Assembly (NCBI GenBank): GCA_024500155.1
Contig: CM044859.1
Span: 40,594,003-40,658,002, forward strand
DNA from: Chenopodium formosanum
Lineage: Eukaryota; Streptophyta; Magnoliopsida; Caryophyllales; Amaranthaceae
DNA: 64,000 bases
Direction of reading: 5' to 3'
The translations under genes were made by a program, and so were the position numbers. Positions 32,937-44,724 of this stretch are shown in pieces; position 1 is the stretch's first letter, and every line of letters starts with the position of its first letter. The notes beneath the pieces are model-generated. The model had not been told where the DNA came from, searched no databases, and saw only the letters and a list, made by a program, of their open reading frames with translations.

Positions 32937-35900
32937 CAATGCGAAGTGAAGTTTGTCAGGCCAATCTTTATAATTTTCCGTCATTTTCTCAATGATAGTC
33001 TTTAGATTTTTATTAGCTACCTCGGCTGCTCCATTTGCTTGAGGTCTGTAAGGGGAAGAGTGATGATGTTGAATGCCATATTTTTGTAACAATTCTTCAC
33101 ATTCGGCTTGAAAGTGAGTTCCATTGTCACTTATCATTTCATGTGGGACTCCATATCGACAAAAAATATTTCTCTCGATAAAGAATGCTACATGTTTTGC
33201 AGTGAGTTTAGCGTATGATTGTGCTTCAAACCACTTTGTGAAGTAATCGATTGCTACTAAGATATATTCGTGGCCTCCTGTTCTTGGGGGAGTGATTTTG
33301 CCGATGATGTCAATTCCCCATGTAGAAAATGGCCATGGCGATGTGTAGGTGTAGAGCAAGGATGGAGGAACATGCTGTAAGTTGGCATAGATTTGGCACT
33401 TAGGGCATCTTTTTACATATTGATGGCAATCCCTATTCATTGTAGTCCAATAATATCCTTCTCGCATTATCTTTTAAACTAACATTTTGCCGTTTATATG
33501 AGTGCCACAGATTCCTTCGTGGACTATTCTCACTGCTCTTTGTGCATCCTTTTTTCCTACACATAAGAGAGCTCTACCCTTAGGTACCCTTTTATGTAGC
33601 TCGTTGTCTATGAGTACATATTGGGAAGCCAAAAGCCTTAATGCTTGTTTTGCTCTTTTGTCAGCGTGGGGAGGGTATTCTCCTTTGGTGACATAATTGA
33701 GTATATATGTGTACCACGGTTTTTCTTCTTCTTCTTTGTCTTGGACTACTTCGTCGTCTTCTATAGCCTGGATGTATGCTGGTTTGTGCCTTTTCTCTAT
33801 AGTTAGAGGCATTTGCTCGATTTTTGTGGGAATTTTAACCATTGAGGCTAGTCTTGCCAAGGCATCAGCGAATTGATTTTCTTCCCTAGGTAGATATGTG
33901 TATTCTACCTTCTCTAACTGATCGGTAAGAGTTTCTAGATAGGTGTAGTCTAGCCCCTTACCAAACGTTTGGTAAGGGGCTAGACTTCCGCTCCTTACTT
34001 TCCGCCTCTTAGATATTTGATTGATAATCAAATAAGAGTCTCCGAATATCCTTAACATTTTTACTCCCAATGCCAAAGCTGTTTCAAGGCCTACCACGCA
34101 TGCTTCATATTCAGCAGCATTGTTGGTAACGTCGAAATCAAGCTTTATGGAGATTGGAACATGCTCTTCTTTAGGTGATACTAGTAATACTCCAACGCCA
34201 CATCCCTTTTGGTTTGAGGCTCCGTCGAAGTATAAGGTCCAAGTATCATCTTCAGTAACCATTAAGTCTTCATCTGGAAATTCATTGTCTTGTATTGGCA
34301 TCGAGTCTTCTATTGGAAAGTCTGCTAAAAAGTCTGACACCACGGATCCTTTGATAGCTTTTTGCGGCATAAACCTTACATCAAACTGGGATAAATTGAC
34401 TATCCATCTTGATATGCGTCCATTGAGTGTAGATTTCTCAAATAGATACTTGAGTGGATCTAATTGAGAGACTACGAAGACGGTGTGCACTAGCATGTAA
34501 TGTCTTAACTTGGTTGTGGCCCACACCAAGGCGAGGCACAACTTCTCAAGTGGTGTGTAGCGTGTTTCGTATTCGAGCATCTTTTTGCTTAGATACTAGA
34601 TTGCGTTTTCTTTGCCTTCTACTTCTTGTGCTAGCATAGCTCCCATTGTCTCTTTAGTAACCGTCAAATATAACCTAAGAGGTATTCCGGGAAGTGCTGG
34701 TGCTAATACGGGAGGATTTGCGAGATAGGCTTTGATCTTTTCAAAGGCTTTTTGACACTCGTCATCCCATATTACTGGTACATTTTTCTTGAGCTTTTTG
34801 AAGATTGGTTCACATATTGTCGTCAATTTTGATATGAACCTACTTATGTATTGCAACCGGCCAATAAATCCTCGAATCTGTTTCTCAGTTTTGGGCGGTG
34901 GCATTGACATGATTGCTTTGATTTTGGTTGGGTCTATCTCTATTCCTCTAGAGCTTATGACATAACCCAAAAGCTTGCCTGAGGTGACTCCAAAAGCACA
35001 CTTAGATGGGTTTAACCTCATATTATATTTTCTTAGCCTTTCGAAAAATTTCCTTAAGGCTACTTGATGGCCTGGATGGTCTTTTGATTTTATAATCATG
35101 TCGTCGACATATACTTCAACTTCTTTATGCATCATGTCATGGAGTAAGGCAGTTGTTGCACGTTGGTAAGTAGCACCCACGTTTTTCAACCCGAATGGCA
35201 TTACCGTGTAGCAGTAAGTGCCCCATGGTGTTATAAAAGTTGTTTTCTTCATGTCTTCTTATGCCATGAGAATCTGGTTGTAACCTGCGTACCCATCCAT
35301 GAACGAGAGAAGCGCGTGATTTGTCGTGTTATCTACCAGAATATCGATGTGTGGTAAAGGGAAGTCGTCCTTTGCACTTGCCTTATTTAGGTCTCGATAG
35401 TCGACACACATTCTTACCCTTCCATCTTTTTTCGGAACTGGGATGACGTTGGCGACCCATTCAGGGTATTCGGATACCTTGATGAAACCTGCAGTTATTT
35501 GTTTTTGGACTTCTTCTTTTATTTTAAGAGCTACCTCGGGTTTCATTCGTCGTAACTTTTGTTTTACAGGTTTCATTCCTAAAATTAGTGGTATAGTGTG
35601 TTGAGCTATTTCTCTATTAATGTATGGCATATCTTCGTATGACCAAGCGAATACATCGATGAATTCTTTAAGTAAGTTAATTAAATCGGTTCTTTCTTGT
35701 TCATTAAGTGTTAGTCCGATTTTAACTTCTCTTTTATTAGTTGAATCATTTGAGATATCAACCGTTTCAGTTTCTTCAATTACCGGTGTTTTCTTTTCGA
35801 GTGTTTCCATTGCTTTAATAATTTCTTTGTCTTTTTCATTGTTAGTTAAGCAATGCTCGTCATCTTTGGTCAAGGAAGAACACAAGAAATAAGGAGAAGG

Positions 35901-36653
35901 AGAAATATTATTATACTCTGAGATCATTACACCAAAGAGTGATATGTCCTCAGGGACTTGATCACTAACTATTCTAGGAGAAGAAATAGAGGGAGGAGGT
36001 GCTACTACTAAAGACCTAGAAGACTCTATAAGGAGGAACTCCGACTCATACTCTGACTCAGACGACTCTTCAAACATTGGTCCTTGCCCTGTCGTGATGG
36101 ATATTTTCCTTCCACTTGGAGTAATCACCTTGATAGTCTTGCGCCACCCTTGTAGTGATCCTTCAGCTGGAGTGATTAGCTTCGAGGGATCGAAGCTTTC
36201 GCTTTGTAAGACTGTTTGAATGAGCGAGGAGTTATCTTCTCTGTAAGTTGTCTCATTCTTTTCTCGCCCAAATAGTAATCCCATGACGTTAAAGTCAAAG
36301 CATGGGGGTGCTTTCTCCTTATGGACAGGAGTTGGGATTTCATCTGTAAAGTAGCAATCCAAGAAAATCTCAAATCTCGGTTGCCTTATGCCGTTTACAA
36401 CAAATGGCTCGGGAAATTCATGGCATGGATAGTCCTCTCCTTCTTTTATAAATTGACCATTAAGTGTAAGAGGATAATGATCCATTGGGATTGCTTTCTT
36501 TTGAGTGCGAGCGTCTCTACGTGCCTTTGATTTTTTCTGGGCTCGCTTGAGATCTTTCCGAGTCGATTCAAAACCAATTCCGAAAGTGTCTAACTTAGGG
36601 AGGCCAGGTGACTCCAGCGGTTTTGCTATTCCTTTCTTCTTTCCTAGGGTCAT
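32937..36653 (-). pseudogene. pol: RT, RNase H, archaeal-type RNase H and integrase of C, with internal stops, 3' end deleted
   Basis: One minus-strand frame with stops at 35259, 34596 and 33474 (left base). RT: VPVPKKDGRVRMCVDYRDLN (near 35420), VMPFGLKNVGATYQR and VYVDDMIIKSK (near 35100; catalytic DD present). RNase H follows (YETRYTPLEKLCLALV). The archaeal-type RNase H has LYFDGASNQKGCG, NNAAEYEACVVGL, FGDSYLI and NQFADALARLAS, but is disturbed by a 40-bp perfect palindrome at 33947. Integrase has HHCC (HEGICGTH...CPKCQ), DDE residues (WGIDIIGK, ISDNGTHF, NGAAEVANK) and stops at ...KLHFALW. Its C-terminal domain is missing at the junction with the antisense gene. Confidence 0.85.
33947..33986. 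repeat. 40-bp perfect palindrome inside pol of C
   Basis: The 20 bases AGTCTAGCCCCTTACCAAAC are followed with no spacer by their exact reverse complement. It lies between the SYLIINQ and LPREENQFADAL blocks of the archaeal-type RNase H. Confidence 0.95.
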
Positions 36654-36740
36654 CCTAGGAAAATGTCCTTATTTCTTCAGCATAGCATTTACATTCATGT
36701 TGGAATGGGGGTCATGGAAAAGAGGGGTCCTTTCATCCTC

Positions 36741-37712
36741 CTAGATTAAGGAGACTATTTCGTTAAAGCCCCATAAGTCTTCATCATCCTCGTCGTGCTC
36801 CACATTAATTATTGGATTTTCTATAGACTTGATCCTCATAGGTGAAGCGTCGATGGTGATAGGAATTCCCCCAACTATAGCTTTTACTTGTTGGTGGAGA
36901 GATGAGGGGACGGCTTTTAGGTCATGAAGACAAGGGCGTCCCAACAGCAAAATGAACGAAGCTTTAATGTCTACAAATTGGGAAGTAGTAGCATGTTCTA
37001 TTGCTCCCGTCGTTACATTCAGGGTAATTTTACCAAGAGCTTGACGACGAGTGTTGTCGTATGCTCTTATTCCTTGTGTAGACGGAGTTAAATCTTCATC
37101 CCTTATGCCTAGCATCCTTGCAGTTCTAAGTGGACAGACGTTGATGGTCGATCCGTTGTCTACAAGATTCATAGGGACATTCATTCTCTTGCAAACTACT
37201 GCGAGGTTTAATGCCTTGTAATGTTTGTCACCTTCTGGAGGTAAATCCTTGTCACAAAAGGTGATCAAATTAATTGGACTAGGAAGATCACTTGTGAGGA
37301 AGTTGGCCAACCCCTCAGGGGTAGTGTCAGAATCTATCCCTATTTTGTCCAAGGCATTCATTACAGCCAACCTATGCTCTCGAGATGTTTCCAAAAGTTT
37401 CCATACATTCATCTCAACTTTTGTCTTCTTAAACTGCTTAACGATATCATTGTCTTCAATGATAGGTATGGGAACTTGTTGTGTGGTCGGCATAGGTTGT
37501 GTTGAAACGGAAGGTTGCATTCTCCCGGATCTTGTGAGGACGTCTATCGATGAGTCTTCTTCAGCCCAAAAGTCATCCATGGCGTACGACACAGAAGGTG
37601 GAGATCCTACTATGTCTTTTAAGTAGACATCTTCTTCATCACTATCCCAAACTCCATTAATGGTTGTATCGTCCTCTTGTGGAACTTGGACTAGTTTCTT
37701 TTCATCAATCAT
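36741..37712 (-). pseudogene. Protease region of C
   Basis: Same frame as RT. It contains NLVDNGSTINVCPLRTARMLGI near residue 180, i.e. D-N-G-S at the protease active site, a variant I associate with Ogre-type elements rather than the usual DTG. ILLLGRPCLHDLKAVPSSLHQ follows, the retropepsin C-terminal ILGRPWL-like block. The upstream start continues the second gag zinc-knuckle region (ENCFKFKDLVQKMID). Stops at 36741 and near 36670 separate it from RT. Confidence 0.8.
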
Positions 37713-37761
37713 TTTCTGAACTAAATCCTTAAATTTAAAACAGTTTTCAATAGTATGACCC

Positions 37762-39531
37762 CCTTATTGATGATACTGACAATAATATCTATCTGTCCTT
37801 TTCAATGATTCGAATGGTCTCAATTCGTGAGGTTTGATTTCGCTACTCTCGGAGAGCACTTTGAACATTTGTGCATATGGGATCCCAATTGGAGTGTAAA
37901 TTCTATTACTCTTCTTGGGTTTTTCAGTGACTTGTAAAGGAAAACGCTTTGCCTCATAAGTCGTTCTCATGGGTGTGAATTCTCTCTTAGGTTCATCTTT
38001 CGGGAGTGGAACCTCGTCATATTTCTTTTGAAGTTCCTTTATACCTTTGATAGTTTCACGTAGCAAACGCGATCCTTCCATCATAGACAGTGTGAGCGAT
38101 TGTATGTCTTCTTTACTTCCCGGTTCTGGAAGGCTATCCATGGCGTCGAAGAATATCTTCTCGTCTTCTTCAATGGCATGGATTTCTTTGACAGGTTTAA
38201 TGAGAGACGAGGGGTCAACCTCGCTTTCCTCATCAGAGATGGCCAAGGCATGAGCGAGAGGTGCATTATCAATGCTTGGCTTCTTACTGGCAAGGGGCAA
38301 TGGTAGCTTGTTGTTATCGATCAAGTCTTGGATAGCTTCCTTAAGCTTCCAACAGTTTTCGGTGAGATGGCCCCTACCTTGGTGATTACTTACAGTGTGC
38401 ATTGGGGTTCCAATTAGCCGACCTCTTTTCAACTGGTGGGTCCCCAAATGGTCCAATAGGAATTATAAGACCTTTTGCATTTAATCGATCAAATGCGGTG
38501 TCATAACTCATGCCAATAGGAGTAAAGTTTCTCCTAAATGGTTTCTTTTGTCCTTGATTGTTCATAGCAAGGACTTCACCTAAATTAAAAGTGCTAACGT
38601 TGTTTGAGTGGGTTGTTTTGGAAGAAGAAGGATTGTCGTTCTTCTTTCCTTTCCAGCCACTGTTGGAGTTATTGTTGGCAGCTTTTAACTTAGCTAGGTC
38701 GTCTTCAATATTGATCCCAATGTCGTAGACGGCCTTGAAGGTATGGAGATTATTTTGATATTAGAGATGCTTGGAATATTTTTCTTGAAGGTTTTTGATG
38801 AACAACCTTACAGACTCTTTTTCACTTGGCACCTCAATCATCTTAGTCGAGGTTTCTCTCCATTTGTTAAAGAAAGAGGTGAAGCCTTCGTTCTCTTTCT
38901 GCTTGAGGATTTCAAGTTCTCTATGGTCAGTCTCAACTTGAATGTTGCACTTGTATCTATCAACGAAAGCGTTTGCTATGGACTCCCATGTAGAGGTCTT
39001 TTCTTTTTCGAGAGAAAAGAACCATTGTTGGCAAACGGTCTCGAGAGATAGTGAGAAAAGAGAGGGGAAAACCTTCTTATCGATACCCTTAATACTCATT
39101 ATTGTTTCGAAGGCTCTTAAATGAAAATAAGGGTTATCAGTTGCTTTGAATTTCGGGATGTCGTTGGCATTGAACTTTTGCGAAAGAAGATCTTTGTCCA
39201 CCGAGACCCCTTGTGAAGTAAGCCCTTGAAACTTGTAGTCGCTAGATAGCTTGCTTAGACTCTCTTGCATGAGGTCCATCTGTTGTTGTTTCACGGGATC
39301 ATCGATCTTAAGTGTGAGGAGCTTCAGTGCCTCAGTCACGGTAACCAGTTGGTTCCTGAGCTCATTGACTTCTTCTTGTGTTGCCATTATGGTCTTAGCT
39401 TTCCTCTTACGAGCTATGGGTTTGTCGAAAAGTTGGACTTGAACAAAAAGGTTGTCTTTGATTAACTGTCCTTCCTTTCTTGACCACGCGTTGTAATTTA
39501 AACCATTTTGCGTTTTAATTACTTGACTCAA
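37762..39531 (-). pseudogene. gag: gag of C, frameshifted
   Basis: The likely start is MATQEEVNELRNQL (39387 on the minus strand) within the frame open from 39531. The capsid region has IPKFKATDNPYFHLRAFETIM and WFFSLEKEKTSTWESIANAF, then a stop after YSKHL (38761). The rest is in another frame up to a stop at 37764, with two knuckle-like motifs (NHQGRGHLTENCWKLK and CQYHQ-stop-GGHTIENCFKFK). The spacing of repeated knuckles and the long acidic region fit Ogre-like gag. The frame of the second half is shared with protease and pol. Confidence 0.8.
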
Positions 39532-39948
39532 ATCGACTTGACTTTACGGTTTTTTAAAGAGGAAAAAATAAAAAAAAAATGGGTGCATATTTTTTGGCAA
39601 AAATAAGGTACATATTTTTAGGGAACTAAGTATAGTTTTTAAATTGTAGGATTAATATCCGACTTACCCCCTAAAAATGACGGAAAAAACGCGCATACAA
39701 GACTCTCTTAGACATGGTCAAAGTATGTGTATTGGTGTGTGTGTTGAGTGTAAGTGACATGCTTGGACTCTTGTGTAAGACCATGGGACTTAGTGCCTAA
39801 ACTCGATTAATGACTCAACCAAGTACTATTGACAGCGAAAATTAACCGAATTAATTAGCAAACTAGTTAATTAGACACTAGGTGATGACTCGACCAATAA
39901 TCCAAACTGTCGGTAAAACGACAAGACTAGCATCGCACTGTGTAGTGT

Positions 39949-40022
39949 AGCGCCAAACGACAAAGCTGTCGCCGGGCGCCACACTCCACAGAGTGGCGCT
40001 ACAGTCCAGACTTTGGCGCCGA
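39949..40022. promoter_or_regulatory. GGCGCC word cluster in C leader, distal
   Basis: TAGCGCCAAACG, CGGGCGCCAC, AGTGGCGCTAC and TTTGGCGCCG within 74 bases. The related element D has its own word at the corresponding place (43760-43873). Confidence 0.5.
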
Positions 40023-40659
40023 TGCTGGAGCTTCAATCTGGGACTGTTTTCGGTGTTATTAATCAACAGGGGTATGCCTAAAGTCGTACTAGGTCAATTC
40101 TGATTAAAATATTAGACTTTATTGACTCAAATTAATTAATTAATTAATTAGGAAAAGTTCTTTAAGTCATTAATTTATTTAATCTCAACACAAGTCAAAC
40201 AAACGGTTAAGAAAACATATATATGCACAACAATTAATGCACAATTAGTCAAGTAGGCACAATATAATGCAATGAGTTTGCAACCTAACCATGGCTCTAG
40301 TTCTCTAAAGTTCGGGATATGGTTTAGTCAATACAGGGTCCATGGTTAATTGTCCCGATGCACCGCGCGGAAGCCTAACCGTGAAGGGTTGGCGCGAGTG
40401 GATGGGACATCGCGAGTTTTAGAAAAACTCGCTTCCATGATTTGGTGAATTCAACATTCTCAGATGTACCCTTTGTTGCTTAGAGCGTTCAATCAGGTAG
40501 ATGGAGCATGAATTCCCAGAGGGTTATGTCCATATGTAGAACACATATGGGTTTCAGAAAAGTGAGAAAAAACTCAATCAGGAAGTAGGATCGAGCAAAC
40601 GATACGAAAAATTGGTCGAAATTAGAACGCATATTTCTGGCTCGGTATTGGAAGAATTT

Positions 40660-40752
40660 GGTGCCAGCAATTGGAGATTGGCGCCAGGTTTTAGCTGTAG
40701 CGCCTGGCGACAAGCCTGTCATCTGGCGCTACAGTTAAATGTCTGGCGCCAA
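40660..40752. promoter_or_regulatory. GGCGCC word cluster in C leader, proximal
   Basis: TTGGCGCCAG, GTAGCGCCTGGCG, CTGGCGCTAC and CTGGCGCCAA within 93 bases. D counterpart at 44396-44489. Confidence 0.5.
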
Positions 40753-41049
40753 TGCTCTGGTCGCTGACGCTAATTCCTACATGCCTCAGCAGCTTTCTGT
40801 GCTCGATAAATTTTCCAGTTTCGCGCAGTGTTATTTCGGTCCTAGTTGTGAAAGATATTTCTCAAATTTCCTACGTGTAAAATCCTATGTTTTAACTCAT
40901 TACGGATGGTCTTTCCAATGAGATATTTTTATGCATGTGACAATAATGTTAATCAAAATTACGCACATGAAATACTTACAACGTTTCGAGTCTCATCCAC
41001 TCATTCTAAATCATTGCCGAAACAAATTCAGGAATTAAAATAGAAATCG

Positions 41050-41067
41050 TCCCTAGTGGAGTCGCCA
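41050..41067 (-). other. Primer binding site of C
   Basis: Minus-strand TGGCGACTCCACTAGGGA begins five bases after the 5' LTR. The TGGCGA start fits the arginine-tRNA type primer reported for Ogre/Tat elements (from memory). Confidence 0.75.
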
Positions 41068-41072
41068 AAAAC

Positions 41073-42967
41073 TGTAGGGAATAATTTCAAGCGTTTAATC
41101 CCCTAGCTTGAACCCCACTGTGATCATACACTAAAGTACGGTGGCGTCCAAAGGGAAAGAAGTTAGAGCAAAAGAGTCGCCAACAAGTTTTAGGAACTTG
41201 TAAACCGTTCACAGGGTGAAGGTTACACCCCTTAACGATCCAAGAGATCGTCAACTTCATAAGGTCTTGAACCAAATAAGGTTTGGGGATGAAGGTACAA
41301 ATCCAACCTAAAAGAGATTGAACCTGCCCTAATAATAGGCCTCTACTTTATTCAGATCATATTCATGTGCGCTTTTTGACTAACATGCAATCAATAGGAT
41401 TAAACCTAAACTTTTTTATATATGTTGGTTGAATATTAATGCACAAATAAATCTATTATTAGCGATCACTTGAATTATAATCAAATTAACCCTAAATAAG
41501 ATTATTAATTATCTCATTAAGCGTGATTACAAGTACTAAGTTCCCTTTAAACATGCATAAAAGGTGTGATCAAGCAATAACAATAAATATCAAGCAACAT
41601 AATAAATCATAATAATTATAACAATAATTATAATCATAAAATCATAACCATGAATCATGTTAAAGCATAAGAATAGCAAGATCCTAGGCATGATACTAAC
41701 AAGATTAATAACAAAACCTAGCATGTCACTAACAATAAAAATCAAATCTTTAACCCTAACATGATACTAACAATCATAAATATTAGGAAGAAAATAGGAA
41801 GTATCGTAACAATCATATTTAGTATTAAATTTTCCCTAGACATGATACTAGGAATATCATAATAATAATCTAAACATGAACTCTACATCATAACATCAAT
41901 AAAAACCATTAAAGTACTTACTTTGATGCCTCGTACCTCTTTCTAATAACAAAAATGCACACGTTAGTAACTTCAAGGAAAATAATAAACAAACAATTAA
42001 ATTAAATAATATAATGGAAAGAGAGATTTGGGACCAAACCCTCAGAAATTAAACCTTTCACGTGTAGGGCGAAGGAAACTTCGAATATGGCTAGGTGTAT
42101 CTAGATCTAATGAGTGCGGAATTTTTATATTTTGAGAGAAGCTAGTTTAGAAAAGAGAGAGAGAGAGAATAATCAAGAGAATATTGATGAGAGTTCGTGA
42201 AAACTAGTTATTGGTTCCTGAAAAACGGAGTTTTTAACACGTTATTTATAAAGAAAATCAGCCATAAAGATAAAATATCAAAACAGAGTCTGGCGCACGT
42301 AAAACCTGATCAGCGTCAACGCTGGCTATTGGTGCCAGACGCCGACATTAGCGCCAAGCGTAGCGCCATGCGCTACAGCTAGCGTTTGGCGCTGATTCAG
42401 AAAATCACGCATTTTCTTAAAATCAGATAAAAATTGCCGTACAGGAGGATAAAATCGTATTTCCCTCAAAAATGCTCTTTGATTTTAATTAAAACTCTGA
42501 AAAGTCAACAAAAGTCAATTTATCAATGCTAATTGAATTAGGAATGAAAAGAACCTTCTAGAAGAATCTAGAAGACTAAAATCATTCCTAATTGCATTAA
42601 GAATGATAAATCTATATTAGGCCCTCCCCTAGATCATTGGGCCGCATATAAGGCTCAAATAGGGCCCAGTTTAGTAAAATGGCCATAACTTCCTCAATAT
42701 TCATCGGAATTGGCTTATAATATATCGTTGGAAAACTCTTGTCAAGCCCCATCCAACTACATTAATATTGGACCCATATCATGGACCATCCAAAATGGAT
42801 TGGCTGTTTTCTTAAAATAAGTTTTCAAAAACAGAGAGAAGAGAAAAGAAATTAAAACTATCCGCAACACTAGACTTTCCACACTTTCACTTCATTCGAT
42901 TATGATTCGACGCGAAAGGTACTCATCACTGGGTTTGGTTTTAGGGAGACATAAATGGGTGTCTACA
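41073..42967 (-). repeat. 5' LTR of C, complete
   Basis: 1895 bp with mirrored ends TGTAG/CTACA. Minus-strand TATAAATA at 42243-42250; GGCGCC cluster at 42291-42394 in U3. It lacks the A insertion present in the 3' LTR and so provides the empty allele. Blocks such as AACTTGTAAACCGTTCAC and GTGAAGGTTACACCCC are shared with the D LTR. The right flank is the gag of D. Confidence 0.9.
42291..42394. promoter_or_regulatory. GGCGCC word cluster in C 5' LTR
   Basis: CTGGCGCACG, TAGCGCCAAGC, GTAGCGCCATGCGCTAC and TTTGGCGCTG, starting 41 bases upstream of the TATA box on the minus strand. Several words are decayed relative to the 3' LTR. Confidence 0.55.
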
Positions 42968-43264
42968 GTTGCAGAGAACGCCTTTAAATGGAACATTGGG
43001 TTGTCAGTTGGCTTGAACTTGGGGATATCAGCAGTGGAGAACTTCTCAGGAAGTCTGTCCTTCATATCCAAGGGAGTGGGAGGCCATTCCACATAGGTGA
43101 AATCCTCAAAAATCTTGCTCATTTGCTCTTTGATCTTGTCCATTGCAGCCGCGATAACTTTGTTTTGCTCTACAGTGTTGACTTTGGTAGTGAGTGCTTG
43201 TAACATGTTAGAACATTATCTCAATGGACTTGTTAATGTTCTCAATATCTTCCTTAGTGGCCAT
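42968..43264 (-). pseudogene. gag: gag N-terminus of D, truncated
   Basis: ATG at 43264 (MATKEDIENINKSIEIMF), an early stop or frameshift near 43211, then an open frame from 43206 (VNTVEQNKVIAAAMDKIKEQ, later IPKFKPTDNPMFHLKAF). The coding sequence ends where the C LTR begins. Confidence 0.75.
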
Positions 43265-44703
43265 TCGGACAAACTGAAAGTAGTTTGAAGGTGATGAGTG
43301 ATGTGGAGATGGAAAAGTTCTCTTTAAACGCCTCTTGGATTTAAAAGATTGTTGCGGTAATGACTCAAACTGTATTAATCTACCCCTGCTCCTTGACCAA
43401 GTACTGTGAAATAAAACAACTGCATTTAATTGTTTGACACATTGCTAAAGATAGGAAAGGAAGGGGAAAAAACCATTTGAAAACAGGTGAGAATAACTCC
43501 GATCCACTCATCCTTTATTATGACGGAAATGTGGGTGCATGAACCTAGTATACGATCATAAACAACCTGGTGCACGACTCGAGTCGGAACATAAAGAAAG
43601 TGTGTGGACTATACTTGACTCGTGAGTGATTAAGTGAAGTTATAGGACTCGTAGTATGATCTTATGGCTAGACATGTGAACAGTAACCAAAATGACTGAC
43701 ACGTGGACCAAAATTAGCACGGAAGACCAAAATAGGGGCTGGTTGGACTTAAATTTGGGCACCGTGTTGCGGCGCAACTGTCATGTCACGGCAAACCTGC
43801 ACCGTGGCACGGTACAGGCCACCGTGACACGGTACTGATTGCCGTGACGCAGTGTTTTTTGTCGTGTCATGGTAAGCTGTTTGTTTTTTTGTCAAATTTA
43901 GAGTTTGTGCTAATTACTAAGTGAGTACGGTCCATTGGCAATTGTTAGTCATAAAATAATCCACCACAGACAAAGAAAGATCGTTAAGGTTAGGATCAAA
44001 ACGACCAAATATACACACATAAAACACGTAGGCACAATGATGCAAAGAATAGTTCGCAACCTAAGGTCCAGTTCTATGTTCAACTATGGTCAGGTTTTAT
44101 TCGGTGTCAAAAGGGTACCATGGTTAAGAGTTTGGACGCGTTAGCAAGGCAGTCTCCCTTGAGGGTGTATGCCAACGGGCGGCTCCGCGAGTTCGTGATG
44201 AAATCGAACTCGACTCCATGGTTTGGGTGGATTTAAAAACTTGGATGAACGCTTATTGCCATGAGCGTTTTTTGGTTGATAGAGCTTAAATCCCCCGGGG
44301 CTAAGACGTATGTAGAACACACACGTTTTTTCAGAAAAATCAAAGGAAGCTGACTATGAGAAGAGAAATAAAGCCACTGGAAAGATTTCAGGATTGCCGT
44401 GACACGGAAAAATCCACCGTGTCACGGTGCTAGACACCGTGTGACGACGCCCAGCGACGTGACACGGCAAACTCTACCGTGGCGCGGCAATAAGGAAATA
44501 TTACCGATGCCTCTATTTTCTTCGTTCACGACCAGGTTATCTAATTTTTCCTATAGGACAGACCTGAGATACGACGTTAAAATGTCTATGCATATGTAAA
44601 AATGCCAATTTAATCACTAGAATATTTTCAAGAATCTTTCAAGTCTTATCCACTCATCTTAATTAAATACCAATCACTTAAACCGATAAATAACCAAGCA
44701 TCC
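43265..44703 (-). other. Untranslated leader of D with two dyad-word clusters
   Basis: No gene. CCGTGNCACGG-type words cluster at 43760-43873 (CCGTGGCACGG, CCGTGACACGG and variants) and 44396-44489 (CCGTGACACGG, CCGTGTCACGG, CGTGACACGG). Confidence 0.65.
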
Positions 44704-44721
44704 TCCCCAGTGGAGTTGCCA
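44704..44721 (-). other. Primer binding site of D
   Basis: Minus-strand TGGCAACTCCACTGGGGA, three bases after the LTR end. It differs from the C site at position 5 (A for G). Confidence 0.7.
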
Positions 44722-44724
44722 AAT

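Larger units (their letters stand above)
39532..41049 (-). other. Untranslated leader of C
   Basis: About 1.5 kb between primer site and gag. No ORF resembling the extra ORF1 of some Ogres. It holds two GGCGCC word clusters (39949-40022 and 40660-40752). Confidence 0.6.
25941..42967 (-). mobile_element. Ogre-like Ty3/gypsy element C (about 17 kb, minus strand)
   Basis: Read on the minus strand: 5' LTR 42967-41073, primer site, 1.5-kb leader, gag, protease, RT, RNase H, archaeal-type RNase H and integrase (truncated at about 32937), then two antisense genes, a repeat-bearing 3' UTR, polypurine tract and a 3' LTR interrupted by A2. Size, dual RNase H, PR motif DNGS and long LTRs fit the Ogre/Tat group. 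The polyprotein frame has several stops and one frameshift, so it is an old inactive copy. Confidence 0.85.
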
